Made by a program: the position numbers and the translations under genes. A stretch of DNA of 64,000 nucleotides from Gemmatimonadota bacterium (GTDB lineage Bacteria; Latescibacterota; UBA2968; GCA-2709665). Of the stretch, positions 52,328 through 62,712 are shown piece by piece. The notes under the pieces are model-generated. The model was not told the DNA's origin. It saw nothing but the letters and a program-made list of their open reading frames with translations, and made no database searches. The stretch's first letter is position 1, and the number at the start of each line of letters is the position of its first letter. The stretch lies in assembly GCA_028873695.1 (NCBI GenBank), contig JAPPNU010000038.1:55750-119749 (forward strand), given 5' to 3'.

Positions 52328-55300
52328 ATGCCCCTGGAAGACTTCCATCCCGTTGTCCGGCAGTGGTTTAATCAGAATTTCAACGGCCCGTCCGAGATTC
52401 AGTCGCTGGCCTGGCCTGAAATCGCGAACAGCCGGAACGTGCTCCTGTCCGCGCCCACCGGATCCGGAAAAACGCTCGCCGCATTTCTGGCGGTCCTGAA
52501 CGACCTGTTCGAGCGGCGTCTCAACGGTACCCTGGAGGACCGGACCCACGTTGTCTACGTATCGCCGCTGAAGGCGCTGAGCAACGATATTCATCGCAAC
52601 CTGCAGCTTCCGCTCAAAGGCATTAAGGCGCTCCTGAAGCAGAGCGGTTGCCCGGATGCCGACGTACGCGCGATGGTCCGTACGGGCGACACGCCGGCCA
52701 CCGAACGGGCGAAGATGGTCAGGACGCCCCCCCACGTCCTGGTGACCACGCCCGAATCCCTCTACCTTCTCCTCACAAGCAACGGCGGCCGGGAAATGCT
52801 GAGCAGCGCCGGCACCCTCATCGTGGATGAAATCCACGCGGTCGCCGGAAACAAACGCGGCGCCCACCTGTCGATCTCCATGGAACGGCTGGCGCGGCTG
52901 ACCCGGAACCCCCTGCACCGGATCGGCATCTCCGCAACGCAAAAGCCCATCGATCGGATGGCGCGCTTTCTCACCGGAGGCGCGGAATCCTGCGAGGTTC
53001 TGAATATCGGACACCGGCGGGAACTGGAACTCCGGATCGAACTGCCCGAATCCCCGCTCACGGCGGTCATGGCCAATGAGGTCTGGGAAGAGATCCATCA
53101 GTCCCTGGAAGACGCCGTCAACGAACACCAGACCACCCTGATCTTCGTTCCCACACGGGCGATGACGGAACGCCTGTCGCACCATCTGTCCGCACGTCTG
53201 GGCCCGGAAGTCGTCTCCGCCCACCACGGGAGCATGTCGCGCGAAAAACGCCAGGACGCCGAGACAAGGCTGAAAGCGGGCGCCCTCAGGGCGCTGGTGG
53301 CCACGGGATCTCTGGAACTGGGCATCGACGTGGGCGCCATCGATCTGGTCATTCAGATCGGATCTCCCAAGTCCATTGCCACGCTGCTTCAGCGCGTAGG
53401 CAGGTCCGGCCACACACTCGAGGGAACGCCGAGAGGGAAGTTGTACCCGCTCACCAAAGACGAACTGGTCGAAGCGGTAGCGCTGCTGGACAGCGTCCGG
53501 CGAGGCGAACTGGACACCCTACCCTTTCCCGATAAACCGCTGGACGTGCTTGCGCAGCAGATCGTAGCGGAAGTCTCCTGCGAGGACGACACGGCGGACG
53601 CGCTCTATGATGTCTTCCGCAAGTCATTTATCTATAGGGATTTGAGCAGAGAAGAATTCAACGGCGTCGTCCAGATGCTGGTTGAAGGGTTTACGTTCCG
53701 GCGCGGTACGAGGCGGTCCTACCTGCACTTCAACCCGGTCACGCGCACGTTGAAGGCCAGAAAAGGCGCGCGTCTCAACGCGACCGTCTCCGGAGGAACC
53801 ATCCCCGACCAGTTCGACTACGACGTGCGCCTCGAACCATCGGGCGTCCAGATCGGCTCCGTCCACGAGGATTTCGCCATCGAGAGCCTGCCGGGAGACA
53901 TCTTCCAACTTGGTACAGCGTCGTGGCGGATCCTCAAAGTGGAAACCGGAAAGGTACGCGTCGAAGACGCCGACGGGCTGCCGCCCACGATGCCGTTCTG
54001 GATCGGCGAAGCCCCGGGCAGATCCGCCGAACTCTCCACAGCGGTCTCTCGTGTCCGCGAGGAAGTGTCGGCACGGCTGAACCTGGACGAACTGGATGAG
54101 GACGGATCGGAAGATTGGAAGCGGGAAGCCGCCGCATGGCTGACGGACGTCGTCGGCGCCAGCGCGGTCGCAGCCGATCAGGTCGTCACGTACCTGGGTG
54201 CCACGAAAGCATCTCTGGACCTGGTCCCCTCCCAGAGTCACGTTGTACTCGAACGTTTCTTCGACGAGGTTGGAGACCAGCACCTTGTCATTCATTCGGT
54301 CTTCGGCAACCGCTTGAACCGAGCGTGGGGGCTCGCACTGCGGAAGCGGTTCTGCCGCAAGTTCAACTTCGAACTCCAGGCGGCTGCCAATGAGGAGAGC
54401 CTTGTGCTGTCCCTGGGACCCACGCACAGCTTTCCACTCAAGGAAGTGGTCGACTATCTCAACGACCGGACGGTTCGCGAGGTCCTCGTACAGGCACTGC
54501 TGGATGCGCCGATGTTTCAGGCGCGATGGCGCTGGAACGCCTCTACCGCGCTGGCGGTAATCAGGCGGCGGGGCGGAGAGAGGGTTCCGCCTCAGATTCA
54601 GCGTTCCGACGCGGAAGACCTGCTCGCCCTGGTATTTCCCGATCAGCTGGCATGCCTCGAGAACATACCGGGCGACCGCGAGGTGCCCGACCATCCCCTC
54701 GTATATCAGACCATTCAAGACTGTCTCCACGATGCGATGGACGTCGAGGCCCTCGAACGTCTCCTCCAGCGGATTCACTCCGGCGAAATCGAAGTGTCGG
54801 CCCGGGATCTGCGCGAACCCTCCCCCATGTCCGAAGGCATCCTCAACGCGCGCCCGTATGCGTTCCTGGACGATGCGCCCCTGGAGGAAAGACGGGTCCA
54901 GGCCGTCAGAACCCGCAGTTGGCTGGATCCTGAAGACGCCAGGAAGCTGGGCAGGCTCGAGAAGGGCGCGATCGAGGCCGTGCAGGCGGAGGCCTGGCCC
55001 GCGATTACGGACGCGGACGAGTTGTACGACGTACTGGTGATGCATGGTTTCCTGACCCACGCGGAAGTGACGGAAAGCGGCGAGGGGAAGTGGGTCCCGC
55101 TCCTGGCGTCGCTGGTCGAATCGAGCCAGGCGGCGCCGGTCGAGTTGAAGGACGGCCCGAAACTCTGGATTGCCGTCGAACGAATCCCACAGTTTCAGGT
55201 CCTGTACGGGTATGCCGTCGGGAACATTGAAACGGGGGTTCCGGACTCCATCCGCGAGTTCCCGTCGGAGGATCCGGACCACGTACTCACGGACGTGATC

Positions 55301-56659
55301 CGAGGCAGAATGGAGCTGCTGGGGCCTGCGACCGCGTCCGGAATCGCAGCGGATATGGGCCTCTCCGGAAGTCGGATCGACCAGGCACTCTATGCATTGG
55401 AGGCCGAAGGCTTTGCGATCAGGGGCCACTTCTCCCCGGACCTGCCTTCCGATTCGGAAACGGAATGGTGCGAACGACGCCTGCTCGCGCGCATCCACAG
55501 ATACACGCTCGAAAAGCTGCGGCGAGCGATCAAGCCCATTTCCTCGTCGGATTACGTGCGGTTTCTGCTCCGCTGGCACAGCCTGACGGAAGGCACCCGG
55601 AAGGAGGGCCCCGAAGCGCTCAATGAAGTTCTGGATCAGCTCGACGGTTTTTCATGTCCCGCCATCGCGTGGGAGAGCGACATCCTGCCTTCGCGGATCA
55701 AGGACTACGACCATACCTGGCTGGATGCCTGTTGCCTGTCGGGGAAGACCACGTGGGGGCGTTATCTCCGGACGCATAGTGTCCGGGCGGGCAACACGCC
55801 GATCCGCACAACGCCGATTACGCTGGTCAACCGGACCACTTTCTCGGCCTGGCCGTTCCGACCTTCGGACGCCGGCGCGCCGGTCCTGACCCCGTCCGCG
55901 CAACGGATGCTCGAATGCCTGGAAGCAGGCGGCGCGCTGTTTTACCACGACATCCTTTCCAGGTCGAAGATGCTCAGGAGCGAGATCGAGAGCGCCATCG
56001 CCGAACTGGTGGCGGCGGGAATGCTGACGTGCGACAGTTTCGCGGGATTGCGGGCCCTTCTGGTTCCGGAGAAATTCAAGGTGCGCTCCAGGCGGAACCG
56101 GGGGCCGGTCTTCGGCATGGAGCAGGCGGGCCGGTGGTCTCTGATCGAACCCGAAATCGACGATCATGCCGATATCGAGCAATGCGCCAAAATCCTGCTG
56201 AAGCGGTACGGGGTTGTGTTCAGACGGGTACTGACCCGGGAGAATGGCATCCCGCCCTGGCGCGACCTGGTAAGGGTATTGCGGCGGATGGAGGACCGTG
56301 GCGAGGTGCGAGGAGGCCGATTCGTGGAGAGATGGGGCGAGCAGTACGCGCTCCCGGAGGCGGTTACCGTCATCCGGTCGTTGAAGCGGGAGAAGAAACA
56401 GGGTGAACTCGTATCGGTCAGCGCCTGCGATCCGGTCAACCTCGTGGGGATCGTCACGCCGGGCAAACGCATACCCGCGACTCCGGGAAACCGGATCCTG
56501 TATCGCGACGGGGAGCCCGTTGCCCGGTACGAAGGAAAAACCGTTCATTTCGAGAAGAAACCCAGCGCGGAGACGGCCTGGGCGCTGGAGAAGAGCCTGA
56601 TTCGAAAGCACGTTCCGCCCAAGCTCAGGGAATACCTGGGAAGAATCGCCGTTCCATAG
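52328..56659 (+). CDS. lhr: Lhr-family superfamily 2 DNA helicase
   Basis: 1,443 residues, close to the roughly 1,500 of long bacterial Lhr. Helicase motifs: Q-motif region GPSEIQSLAWPEI, Walker A PTGSGKT (43-49), VVYVSPLKALSND, DEIH (167-170), ISATQK, SAHHGSMSREKRQDAE and LLQRVGRSGHT (motif VI). A winged helix and the Lhr-core beta-barrel follow to about 860. The large C-terminal region (QLDGFSCPAIAWESDILPSR) is the Lhr-CTD. Lhr unwinds RNA-DNA hybrids and is linked to DNA repair. Stands alone after a 254-bp gap; an HIT gene follows. Confidence 0.93.
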   Translation: MPLEDFHPVVRQWFNQNFNGPSEIQSLAWPEIANSRNVLLSAPTGSGKTLAAFLAVLNDLFERRLNGTLEDRTHVVYVSPLKALSNDIHRNLQLPLKGIKALLKQSGCPDADVRAMVRTGDTPATERAKMVRTPPHVLVTTPESLYLLLTSNGGREMLSSAGTLIVDEIHAVAGNKRGAHLSISMERLARLTRNPLHRIGISATQKPIDRMARFLTGGAESCEVLNIGHRRELELRIELPESPLTAVMANEVWEEIHQSLEDAVNEHQTTLIFVPTRAMTERLSHHLSARLGPEVVSAHHGSMSREKRQDAETRLKAGALRALVATGSLELGIDVGAIDLVIQIGSPKSIATLLQRVGRSGHTLEGTPRGKLYPLTKDELVEAVALLDSVRRGELDTLPFPDKPLDVLAQQIVAEVSCEDDTADALYDVFRKSFIYRDLSREEFNGVVQMLVEGFTFRRGTRRSYLHFNPVTRTLKARKGARLNATVSGGTIPDQFDYDVRLEPSGVQIGSVHEDFAIESLPGDIFQLGTASWRILKVETGKVRVEDADGLPPTMPFWIGEAPGRSAELSTAVSRVREEVSARLNLDELDEDGSEDWKREAAAWLTDVVGASAVAADQVVTYLGATKASLDLVPSQSHVVLERFFDEVGDQHLVIHSVFGNRLNRAWGLALRKRFCRKFNFELQAAANEESLVLSLGPTHSFPLKEVVDYLNDRTVREVLVQALLDAPMFQARWRWNASTALAVIRRRGGERVPPQIQRSDAEDLLALVFPDQLACLENIPGDREVPDHPLVYQTIQDCLHDAMDVEALERLLQRIHSGEIEVSARDLREPSPMSEGILNARPYAFLDDAPLEERRVQAVRTRSWLDPEDARKLGRLEKGAIEAVQAEAWPAITDADELYDVLVMHGFLTHAEVTESGEGKWVPLLASLVESSQAAPVELKDGPKLWIAVERIPQFQVLYGYAVGNIETGVPDSIREFPSEDPDHVLTDVIRGRMELLGPATASGIAADMGLSGSRIDQALYALEAEGFAIRGHFSPDLPSDSETEWCERRLLARIHRYTLEKLRRAIKPISSSDYVRFLLRWHSLTEGTRKEGPEALNEVLDQLDGFSCPAIAWESDILPSRIKDYDHTWLDACCLSGKTTWGRYLRTHSVRAGNTPIRTTPITLVNRTTFSAWPFRPSDAGAPVLTPSAQRMLECLEAGGALFYHDILSRSKMLRSEIESAIAELVAAGMLTCDSFAGLRALLVPEKFKVRSRRNRGPVFGMEQAGRWSLIEPEIDDHADIEQCAKILLKRYGVVFRRVLTRENGIPPWRDLVRVLRRMEDRGEVRGGRFVERWGEQYALPEAVTVIRSLKREKKQGELVSVSACDPVNLVGIVTPGKRIPATPGNRILYRDGEPVARYEGKTVHFEKKPSAETAWALEKSLIRKHVPPKLREYLGRIAVP

Positions 56660-56839
56660 CGCTGGATGCAAGCCGACATCTCCGTATACCAATCTTCCTT
56701 GTCACGGCCTTGAGCGAATCGATATTTCAGAGTCGTCCCGAGAGCAGCTTGCGAAAATACCGATTTCTTCGGGCGGAAAACGATAAATCTTTTATATTAA
56801 GAACAATAACCGTAGCAGATTCATGATACTCTGGACTGG

Positions 56840-57415
56840 ATGCCAGACTGCAAACCGGCGGTGGAACTCGTTCATCTAAAAGGCTGCGTGCGGCCGGCCA
56901 CGGAGCAGGATGTGCGTGAGCGCGCGGAACGCGGTCACGGATGGAAGCGGCTTGTCGAGCAAGGGATGTGCCATACCTGTTCCTGGATCGCAAGCGGAGA
57001 AGCAACGTCGAACGCGGACGGCGCACTGTTGTTCGAAGACGAACGGTGTTTCGCGTTCCTCGAGCAATACCCGCGCGGCCTGGGTCACACGATACTGATC
57101 GCCAAACCACACGTTCCGGACATCGCCGGTCTATCGGACGAATTCGGATCGGAGTTGATGACGGTCATGCTTCGACTGACCCGTGCGCTGAAAACGGTTA
57201 CCGCCTGCGACAAAGTCTACCAGGTCACGATGTGTTCCGGACCGCTCTCCCACCTTCACTTTCAGTTGATACCGAGGCTCCCCGGCGAACAGGTCGGCGG
57301 CGGCGTTTTCTCAAGTACGCGCAAATATCTCGCTTCTGCCGAACCACTGGCGAGTGCGATCAGGGGGGAACTCGCCCGCACGCCAAACAGGGACGACAGC
57401 ATTGCGCCCGTATGA
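56840..57415 (+). CDS. HIT-domain protein with variant HxHxQ motif
   Basis: 191 residues. The HIT fold runs from about 40 to 150: LFEDERCFAFLEQYPRGLGH, the TILIAKPHVPD strand and PLSHLHFQLIPR. The catalytic histidine triad is H138-x-H140-x-Q142, so the last His is Gln, as in the GalT/aprataxin-like branches that transfer or hydrolyse nucleotidyl groups. Two Cys near the start (MCHTC, 44/47) could bind zinc. An AT-rich leader (near 56785) may carry the promoter. The start codon lacks an obvious ribosome site. Confidence 0.85.
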   Translation: MPDCKPAVELVHLKGCVRPATEQDVRERAERGHGWKRLVEQGMCHTCSWIASGEATSNADGALLFEDERCFAFLEQYPRGLGHTILIAKPHVPDIAGLSDEFGSELMTVMLRLTRALKTVTACDKVYQVTMCSGPLSHLHFQLIPRLPGEQVGGGVFSSTRKYLASAEPLASAIRGELARTPNRDDSIAPV

Positions 57416-57442
57416 CGGCAGGATATTTCAAGAGAACGAAGG

Positions 57443-57491
57443 CTGGCGGATTCTCCCTCACCGGGACCGGGAGAACCCCGAATCGCCAGTT
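57443..57491 (+). promoter_or_regulatory. Leader hairpin before the TonB-dependent receptor gene
   Basis: CTGGCG pairs with CGCCAG, and inside it TTCTCCC with GGGAGAA, around an asymmetric internal bulge. It lies 70 nt upstream of the receptor start and just 3' of the HIT gene, so it may end that transcript (no T-run follows) or be a leader structure. It matches no riboswitch I know. Confidence 0.35.
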
Positions 57492-57560
57492 CAGTCACGC
57501 AAACTTCCATCCACGTCACACAAGCCGTAAAACTGAAAGTCAAACGCAAGGAGTCAGTTT

Positions 57561-60443
57561 ATGTCATCCGCTAGAATGGTACTCGCCCTGCTTCTGTGCT
57601 GCGTCACATCCGCCTTCGCGCAGGGCGCGGGTTCCATAAAGGGACAGATCACCGGCGACGATGGCGACCCCCTGTTCGGCGCCAACGTCATTGTCCAGGG
57701 ATCCACACTATCCGCTCCCAGGAACGTGACATCCGACGAGAACGGCATGTACGTGGCCGGGAATCTTCCGGACGGCGTCTACCAGGTCTCCGCATCCTTT
57801 GTCGGATACGAGACGGTAACCAGAAGCAATGTCAGGATATCAGGCGGCGGCGACATCAACCTCGACTTCACCCTGGACGTCGAGGTACTCTACGGTGACC
57901 AGATCGTCGTCTCCGCCTCCCGCCGGCAGGAGAAAGTCCTGGATGCGCCTGCGTCGGTCGCGGTTGTCGGAGCCGATGAGATCAAGGCACAACGCGGATT
58001 GAGCGCTGCGGACTACATCGTCGGACTTGCGGGCGTGGACAACGCCCAGACCGGACTGCTCCAGGCCAACACGGTAGCGCGCGGCTTCAACAACGTCTTC
58101 TCCGGAACGCTGCTTACCCTGGTGGACAACCGGATATCTCGTGTTCCGTCGCTACGATTCAACGCTCATCACTTCATTCCCGTTACGAACCACGACATCG
58201 ACCGCGTCGAGGTCGTCCTTGGGCCCGGGTCCGCGCTCTACGGTCCGAACAGCGCAAATGGCGTGATGCACATCGTCACCCGGTCGCCCTTCGGCTCCGA
58301 AGGCACGTCCGTCAGCGTCATGGGCGGCGAACGCGAAATGAGGAAAATCTCCTTCCGGCACGCCGCCACGTCGGAAAAAGTGGGCGTCAAGCTCTCCGGA
58401 CAGTACTTCTCCGGAACGGACTGGGAATACGAAGACCCGGAGGAAGTGCGGCTGCGCGGCCGGAATCCCAGGGACTATGACACGAGCCGGATCAGCGGGG
58501 AACTGCGCCTGGACGTTCGCCCGACCGAGGACTTCACGGGCATTTTTTCAACGGGCTTCGCCCGCATCAACAGCATTGAGATGACGGGCATCGGCGCGGG
58601 CCAGGCCGACGGGTGGGCGAATTACTTCCTGCAGGGCCGCGTGCTATTCAAGGACGTTTTCGTTCAGGCCTTTCACAATGCCAGTGACGCTGGGGATACC
58701 AAGCTCCTCCGGACGAATGATCCCATCGTGGACACGTCAACCTTTACGGTCCTGCAGGCTCAGCACAGCCTGAGTGTGGCGGACCGCGGCAGGATTACCT
58801 ACGGGGTGGACGGCCTGTTTACGCGTCCCAATACAGACGGAACGATTACGGGTTCCAATGAGACCCGCGACAACATCGACGAATTCGGTGCCTACGTGCA
58901 GGGCGAGATCAACCTGAACGAACAGGTTACCGTGTTGGGGGCCGCCCGGTTGGACGACCATAACCACGTTGACGAACGCGTCTTCTCTCCCCGTGGCGCC
59001 GTTGTTGTCAAACCCGACCCTCTGCAGACCTTCCGGCTTACGTACAACCGGGCGTTCAGCACCCCATCCACAAGCAACTTCTTTCTGGACCTTCCCCAGG
59101 CAAGAGACGCCTTCGGCACGGGTCGCGGATTTCAGCCGGTCCTGGGATTCAGCCCCAGTTTCGACATCCGCGCGCAGGGCAACGAGAACGGATTTACATG
59201 GAGCCGGGACGCCGGCGGCGTTCCCACTTTCCGGTCACCGTTCGCCCAGGTGATCGGCCTTTCGCCCTCACACCAGATCGGGATGAACGACGCGAGGTTC
59301 AGCAATGTCATGTGGGGAGTCGGTCGAAGCGCAGTTATGGCCGCGGCCCTTCCTTCGCTGAAGCAACTTGCAACCGCTTTGATAACCGGACAACTCACGG
59401 CCGCCGGGGTCCCGGCGGAACAGATTCCCGCCCTGGCGGCCGCGCAGGTGGAGGTGCTGGCTGCGGGTTTTCAGAATATCATACCGCAGACCCTTCCCGG
59501 CCTCCGGAACACACTCATGGTTCTGAATCCATCAACCGCGGCCTTCGACCCGGTTCCGGATCTGGGCGCTTCCACAATACGTGACATTGACAAAATCCGG
59601 CCGACGATCACCGAAACCTACGAACTCGGGTACAAGGGTATATTCGGGAACCGGTTGGCCCTTGCGGCCGACGTGTACCGCACCCGCACCCACGACTTCG
59701 TGGCGCCGCTGCGGGTGGAAACGCCGAACGTCTTCCTGGATCCCGCCGCGCTCTCGGCCTCGCTCTCCGCCGCTGTCGCACAAGCCCTGCAGGACCCCTC
59801 CGCGGCGCTTTTGGCCGCGGCGCTCGGCGTCCTCGATATGCCGGAACAGGGCGGCAACGGAAACAACACGCCCGTTGACGAAATCACCCGTCTCTTCGTG
59901 GCCGGCACAGATAACAACGGCGCCGCGTTTATACCCTTCGGCACAGTTTCGCCCCTTCAGGCTTCCGATCCCCACGCGGTCATGTTGGCCTATCGTAACT
60001 TCGGCGACGTGGAATTCTACGGCTTCGACGTCAGCTTTGCCTACTATGCCGACGAAACCTGGACCTTCTCGGGCAGTTACTCCCACGTCAACAAGGACCT
60101 TTTCAAGAATCTGGGGGGCATTGCGGATATCGCGCTCAATGCGCCTCGAAACAAGTTCACCCTGGGCGCAACCGCCAATATTCAGGATCGCGGTGTCCGG
60201 GTCGGCTTCCGTCTTCGCGGACGCAGCGGATTTCCCATGAATTCCGGCGTCTACATCGGCGACGTCAAGTCCGCGCTTGTCTTCGATACGAACGTCAGGT
60301 ACGAACTGCCGTCCGTGATTACGGGTGGGACCGTCGCGCTCGTCGCGAACGCTTCCAACATGTTCAACCAGAAACACCGCGAATTCGTCGGCGCGCCCGA
60401 GATCGGCCGCCTCGTGTCCGTCGGTTTAACAGCGGACTTTTAG
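57561..60443 (+). CDS. TonB-dependent outer-membrane receptor
   Basis: 960 residues from ATG 57561 with AAGGAG 8 nt upstream. Signal peptide MSSARMVLALLLCCVTSAFA, then a CarboxypepD_reg-like domain (24-110: GSIKGQITGDDGDPLFGANV), a TonB-box-like stretch (DQIVVSASRRQEKVLD) and the plug domain (about 130-240: RVEVVLGPGSALYGPNSANG). A beta-barrel follows, ending in the C-terminal aromatic (VSVGLTADF). The barrel includes an Ala-rich, helix-like insertion around 620-690 and 730-780 (AAVAQALQDPSAALLAAALG). It imports a large or scarce ligand with TonB energy; the ligand is unknown. SusD is absent. Confidence 0.93.
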   Translation: MSSARMVLALLLCCVTSAFAQGAGSIKGQITGDDGDPLFGANVIVQGSTLSAPRNVTSDENGMYVAGNLPDGVYQVSASFVGYETVTRSNVRISGGGDINLDFTLDVEVLYGDQIVVSASRRQEKVLDAPASVAVVGADEIKAQRGLSAADYIVGLAGVDNAQTGLLQANTVARGFNNVFSGTLLTLVDNRISRVPSLRFNAHHFIPVTNHDIDRVEVVLGPGSALYGPNSANGVMHIVTRSPFGSEGTSVSVMGGEREMRKISFRHAATSEKVGVKLSGQYFSGTDWEYEDPEEVRLRGRNPRDYDTSRISGELRLDVRPTEDFTGIFSTGFARINSIEMTGIGAGQADGWANYFLQGRVLFKDVFVQAFHNASDAGDTKLLRTNDPIVDTSTFTVLQAQHSLSVADRGRITYGVDGLFTRPNTDGTITGSNETRDNIDEFGAYVQGEINLNEQVTVLGAARLDDHNHVDERVFSPRGAVVVKPDPLQTFRLTYNRAFSTPSTSNFFLDLPQARDAFGTGRGFQPVLGFSPSFDIRAQGNENGFTWSRDAGGVPTFRSPFAQVIGLSPSHQIGMNDARFSNVMWGVGRSAVMAAALPSLKQLATALITGQLTAAGVPAEQIPALAAAQVEVLAAGFQNIIPQTLPGLRNTLMVLNPSTAAFDPVPDLGASTIRDIDKIRPTITETYELGYKGIFGNRLALAADVYRTRTHDFVAPLRVETPNVFLDPAALSASLSAAVAQALQDPSAALLAAALGVLDMPEQGGNGNNTPVDEITRLFVAGTDNNGAAFIPFGTVSPLQASDPHAVMLAYRNFGDVEFYGFDVSFAYYADETWTFSGSYSHVNKDLFKNLGGIADIALNAPRNKFTLGATANIQDRGVRVGFRLRGRSGFPMNSGVYIGDVKSALVFDTNVRYELPSVITGGTVALVANASNMFNQKHREFVGAPEIGRLVSVGLTADF

Positions 60444-60547
60444 AGGCGTAAGGCGGCAGGCGGTAAGCGTAAGACGGCCGCCCCGCCACCCGGCCAATTT
60501 CACCAACGGCGGCAATATCGAGCCGTCAACGTCCGTGTCCGCGTTGT

Positions 60548-60588
60548 ATATGCGTAGGGGCGACCCTTGTGGCCGCCCCTACGCATAT
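60548..60588. repeat. 15-bp perfect inverted repeat between receptor and transporter
   Basis: ATATGCGTAGGGGCG (60548-60562) and CGCCCCTACGCATAT (60574-60588) form a 15-bp hairpin with an 11-nt loop. It contains the GTAGGGGCGACCCTTGTGG family also seen at 13171, 13312 and 15621. No T-run, but such a hairpin could act as a terminator or mRNA stabiliser between the two genes. Confidence 0.75.
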
Positions 60589-60605
60589 CTGAGGATCTCT
60601 CGCCT

Positions 60606-61910
60606 TTGAACAGGATTGACAAGAAAACCGTCGCATCCTGGGCAATGTACGACTTTGCCAACTCCGCCTTCACCACCCTCGTGGTCACCTTCATCTATTC
60701 CACGTACTTCGTAAAATCCCTCGCGCCAAATGAAATCGTCGGCACCACGCTCTGGTCCAGAGGCGTTACCTTTTCGGCCATCGCGGTTGCGCTTGTCTCG
60801 CCGCTGGCGGGCGCCCTGGCGGACAGGGGCGGTTTCCGAAAGGGTTTTCTCCTTCTCTCTACGATTGTTGCGGTCGTTGCCACCACCGGCCTTTACACGG
60901 CATTGCCAGGCCAGGTCCTGAACGCGCTGCTCTGGTTCGCCGTGGCGAATTTCGCCTTTGAAATGGGCAACGTCTTCTACAATGCCTTTCTTCCCGACGT
61001 CGCTCCCAGAGAATATATCGGTCGCGTATCCGGTTACGGCTGGGGGTTGGGCTATATCGGCGGCCTCCTGGCAATGGCCATCGCGATGGTCGGCTTTGTC
61101 AGTCCGGAAACACCCTGGTTCGGTTTCACGAAAGAGGCGGGCGCACATATCCGCGCAACCAACCTGCTGGTGGCCGCCTGGTTCGCGGTCTTCAGCGTCC
61201 CGATATTCCTCTGGGTCAGACAGGAAAAAACCCGCGCCTCACAAATGCGCGGGGTCCTCTCGTCCTCGTATCGCCAGCTCGTCCGGACGTTTCGGGAGGC
61301 CGGCAGGTACAGGGAAATCCTGAAGTTGCTTATCGCCCGCCTGTTCTACAACGACGGACTCATCACAATCTTCTCCTTCGGCGGAATCTACGCGGCCGGG
61401 ACTTTCGGTTTCAATTTCACCGAAATCATGATCTTTGGGATCGTCCTGAACGTCGCCGCCGGAATCGGCGCCTTCGCGATGGGTTTCCTGGACGATCTAT
61501 TGGGCGGCAAACGCACCATTCAGGTGAGCCTCGTGTTTCTCATCCTTGCGACGCTCATGGCGGTCTTCACCCACAGCAGGACCGTCTTCTGGATCTCCGG
61601 TATCATGGCGGGCTTTTTCGCGGGCCCCAACCAGTCGGCCAGTCGTTCGCTCCTCGGAAGGTTCGTGCCGCCTGAGAAGGAGAACGAGTTTTTTGGGCTA
61701 TTCGCCTTCTCGGGCAAGGCCACGGCCTTTCTCGGACCTCTTGTCCTTGGCGAACTCACCCTCGCTTTTCAGTCCCAGCGCGCCGGCATATCGATCGTGG
61801 CTATATTGTTCGTCACCGGAGGCGTGATTCTGAAGTGGGTCGATGAAAAAGAAGGTATTCGCGCGGCCGGCCGGAATTCGCTCAACCCGGCGCCACCGCC
61901 CACGCGGTGA
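60606..61910 (+). CDS. UMF1-family MFS transporter
   Basis: 434 residues from a likely TTG start at 60606 (GAGGA upstream); the next ATG, 60645, would trim the conserved N-terminus. The opening VASWAMYDFANSAFTTLVVTF is diagnostic of the UMF1/Atg22-like family. Twelve membrane helices are visible, with a loop ALADRGGFRKGFLL between helices 2 and 3 and SRSLLGRFVPPEKENEFFGL near helix 10. Substrates in bacteria are not firmly known; related proteins export amino acids. Convergent with the methyltransferase gene: the 3' ends overlap by 29 nt. Confidence 0.92.
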   Translation: MNRIDKKTVASWAMYDFANSAFTTLVVTFIYSTYFVKSLAPNEIVGTTLWSRGVTFSAIAVALVSPLAGALADRGGFRKGFLLLSTIVAVVATTGLYTALPGQVLNALLWFAVANFAFEMGNVFYNAFLPDVAPREYIGRVSGYGWGLGYIGGLLAMAIAMVGFVSPETPWFGFTKEAGAHIRATNLLVAAWFAVFSVPIFLWVRQEKTRASQMRGVLSSSYRQLVRTFREAGRYREILKLLIARLFYNDGLITIFSFGGIYAAGTFGFNFTEIMIFGIVLNVAAGIGAFAMGFLDDLLGGKRTIQVSLVFLILATLMAVFTHSRTVFWISGIMAGFFAGPNQSASRSLLGRFVPPEKENEFFGLFAFSGKATAFLGPLVLGELTLAFQSQRAGISIVAILFVTGGVILKWVDEKEGIRAAGRNSLNPAPPPTR

Positions 61911-62712
61911 CGTGGGGCGGGAGCATGAACGCGCGTTTGGTCGACACCACCTCGTTTCGCAGCCTGTCCGCCAGCGTATCCAGATCCACCTCTTCTGCGG
62001 TTGCCAACCCGAACTCTTCGATCAGCGGAACCATGCTGCGAAATGCTTCCACGACGAACCGGTACCCCGTCCAGTACTCCGGCCCGCCAACCGGCGCCGC
62101 GAGATCCATTTCCGGCTCGGGCAGTCCCGCGTCTACAAACGCACCGAACAGGTTTAACCCCATATCGGTGTGGGCGCCTGATCGTTCGAAAACAGAGATG
62201 GCCCATTCGATCAGATCATTCGCAACGGGCGTATCGGGTTGCTTGTGGTAGTAGCTGAAATCGGCCTCCTGGAAGGCCACGATTCCGCCCGGTCGCAGCC
62301 GGGTTGACAACTGCTTGAGGGCTTCGGCGGGGTCACCCATATACATCAGCACCAGCCTGCCCATCAGCACGTCGAAGTCGCTGCCGACGTCCAATGTCCG
62401 GGCGTCGCCCGCCCTGAATTCCACGTTGGAGAATCCAGCCGCTTGCGCCCGGTCGCGAGCGGTGTCGATGATGTCCGGATTGACGTCCACGCCCACGACG
62501 GCCCCATCGGGACCCACCAGTTCAGCCGCCGTCAGGGAGACGTCGCCGGGGCCGCAGCCGATATCGAGGACCCGCATCCCGCTTCCAACACCCGCTTCAT
62601 TCAGAAAACGCCGGGTGATCGCGTCGTACAGCTGCGACTGGTGAATCAGCCGCTCCTCTTCTCCCTTGCTGCGCCCCATCGTATATCTCGCGTCGCTGTT
62701 ACGTTCGGTCAT
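61882..62712 (-). CDS. SAM-dependent class I methyltransferase
   Basis: 276 residues from ATG 62712. The SAM-binding fold has motif I RVLDIGCGPGDVSLTAA (about 47-63), acidic end VVGVDVNPDII, motif II FRAGDARTLD and motif IV LRPGGIVAFQEADFSYY. The cap after LRPGG resembles UbiE/MenG-like small-molecule methyltransferases. Its start overlaps the end of the upstream 193-residue gene by 14 nt. Confidence 0.9.
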   Translation of the reverse strand: MTERNSDARYTMGRSKGEEERLIHQSQLYDAITRRFLNEAGVGSGMRVLDIGCGPGDVSLTAAELVGPDGAVVGVDVNPDIIDTARDRAQAAGFSNVEFRAGDARTLDVGSDFDVLMGRLVLMYMGDPAEALKQLSTRLRPGGIVAFQEADFSYYHKQPDTPVANDLIEWAISVFERSGAHTDMGLNLFGAFVDAGLPEPEMDLAAPVGGPEYWTGYRFVVEAFRSMVPLIEEFGLATAEEVDLDTLADRLRNEVVSTKRAFMLPPHVTAWAVAPG

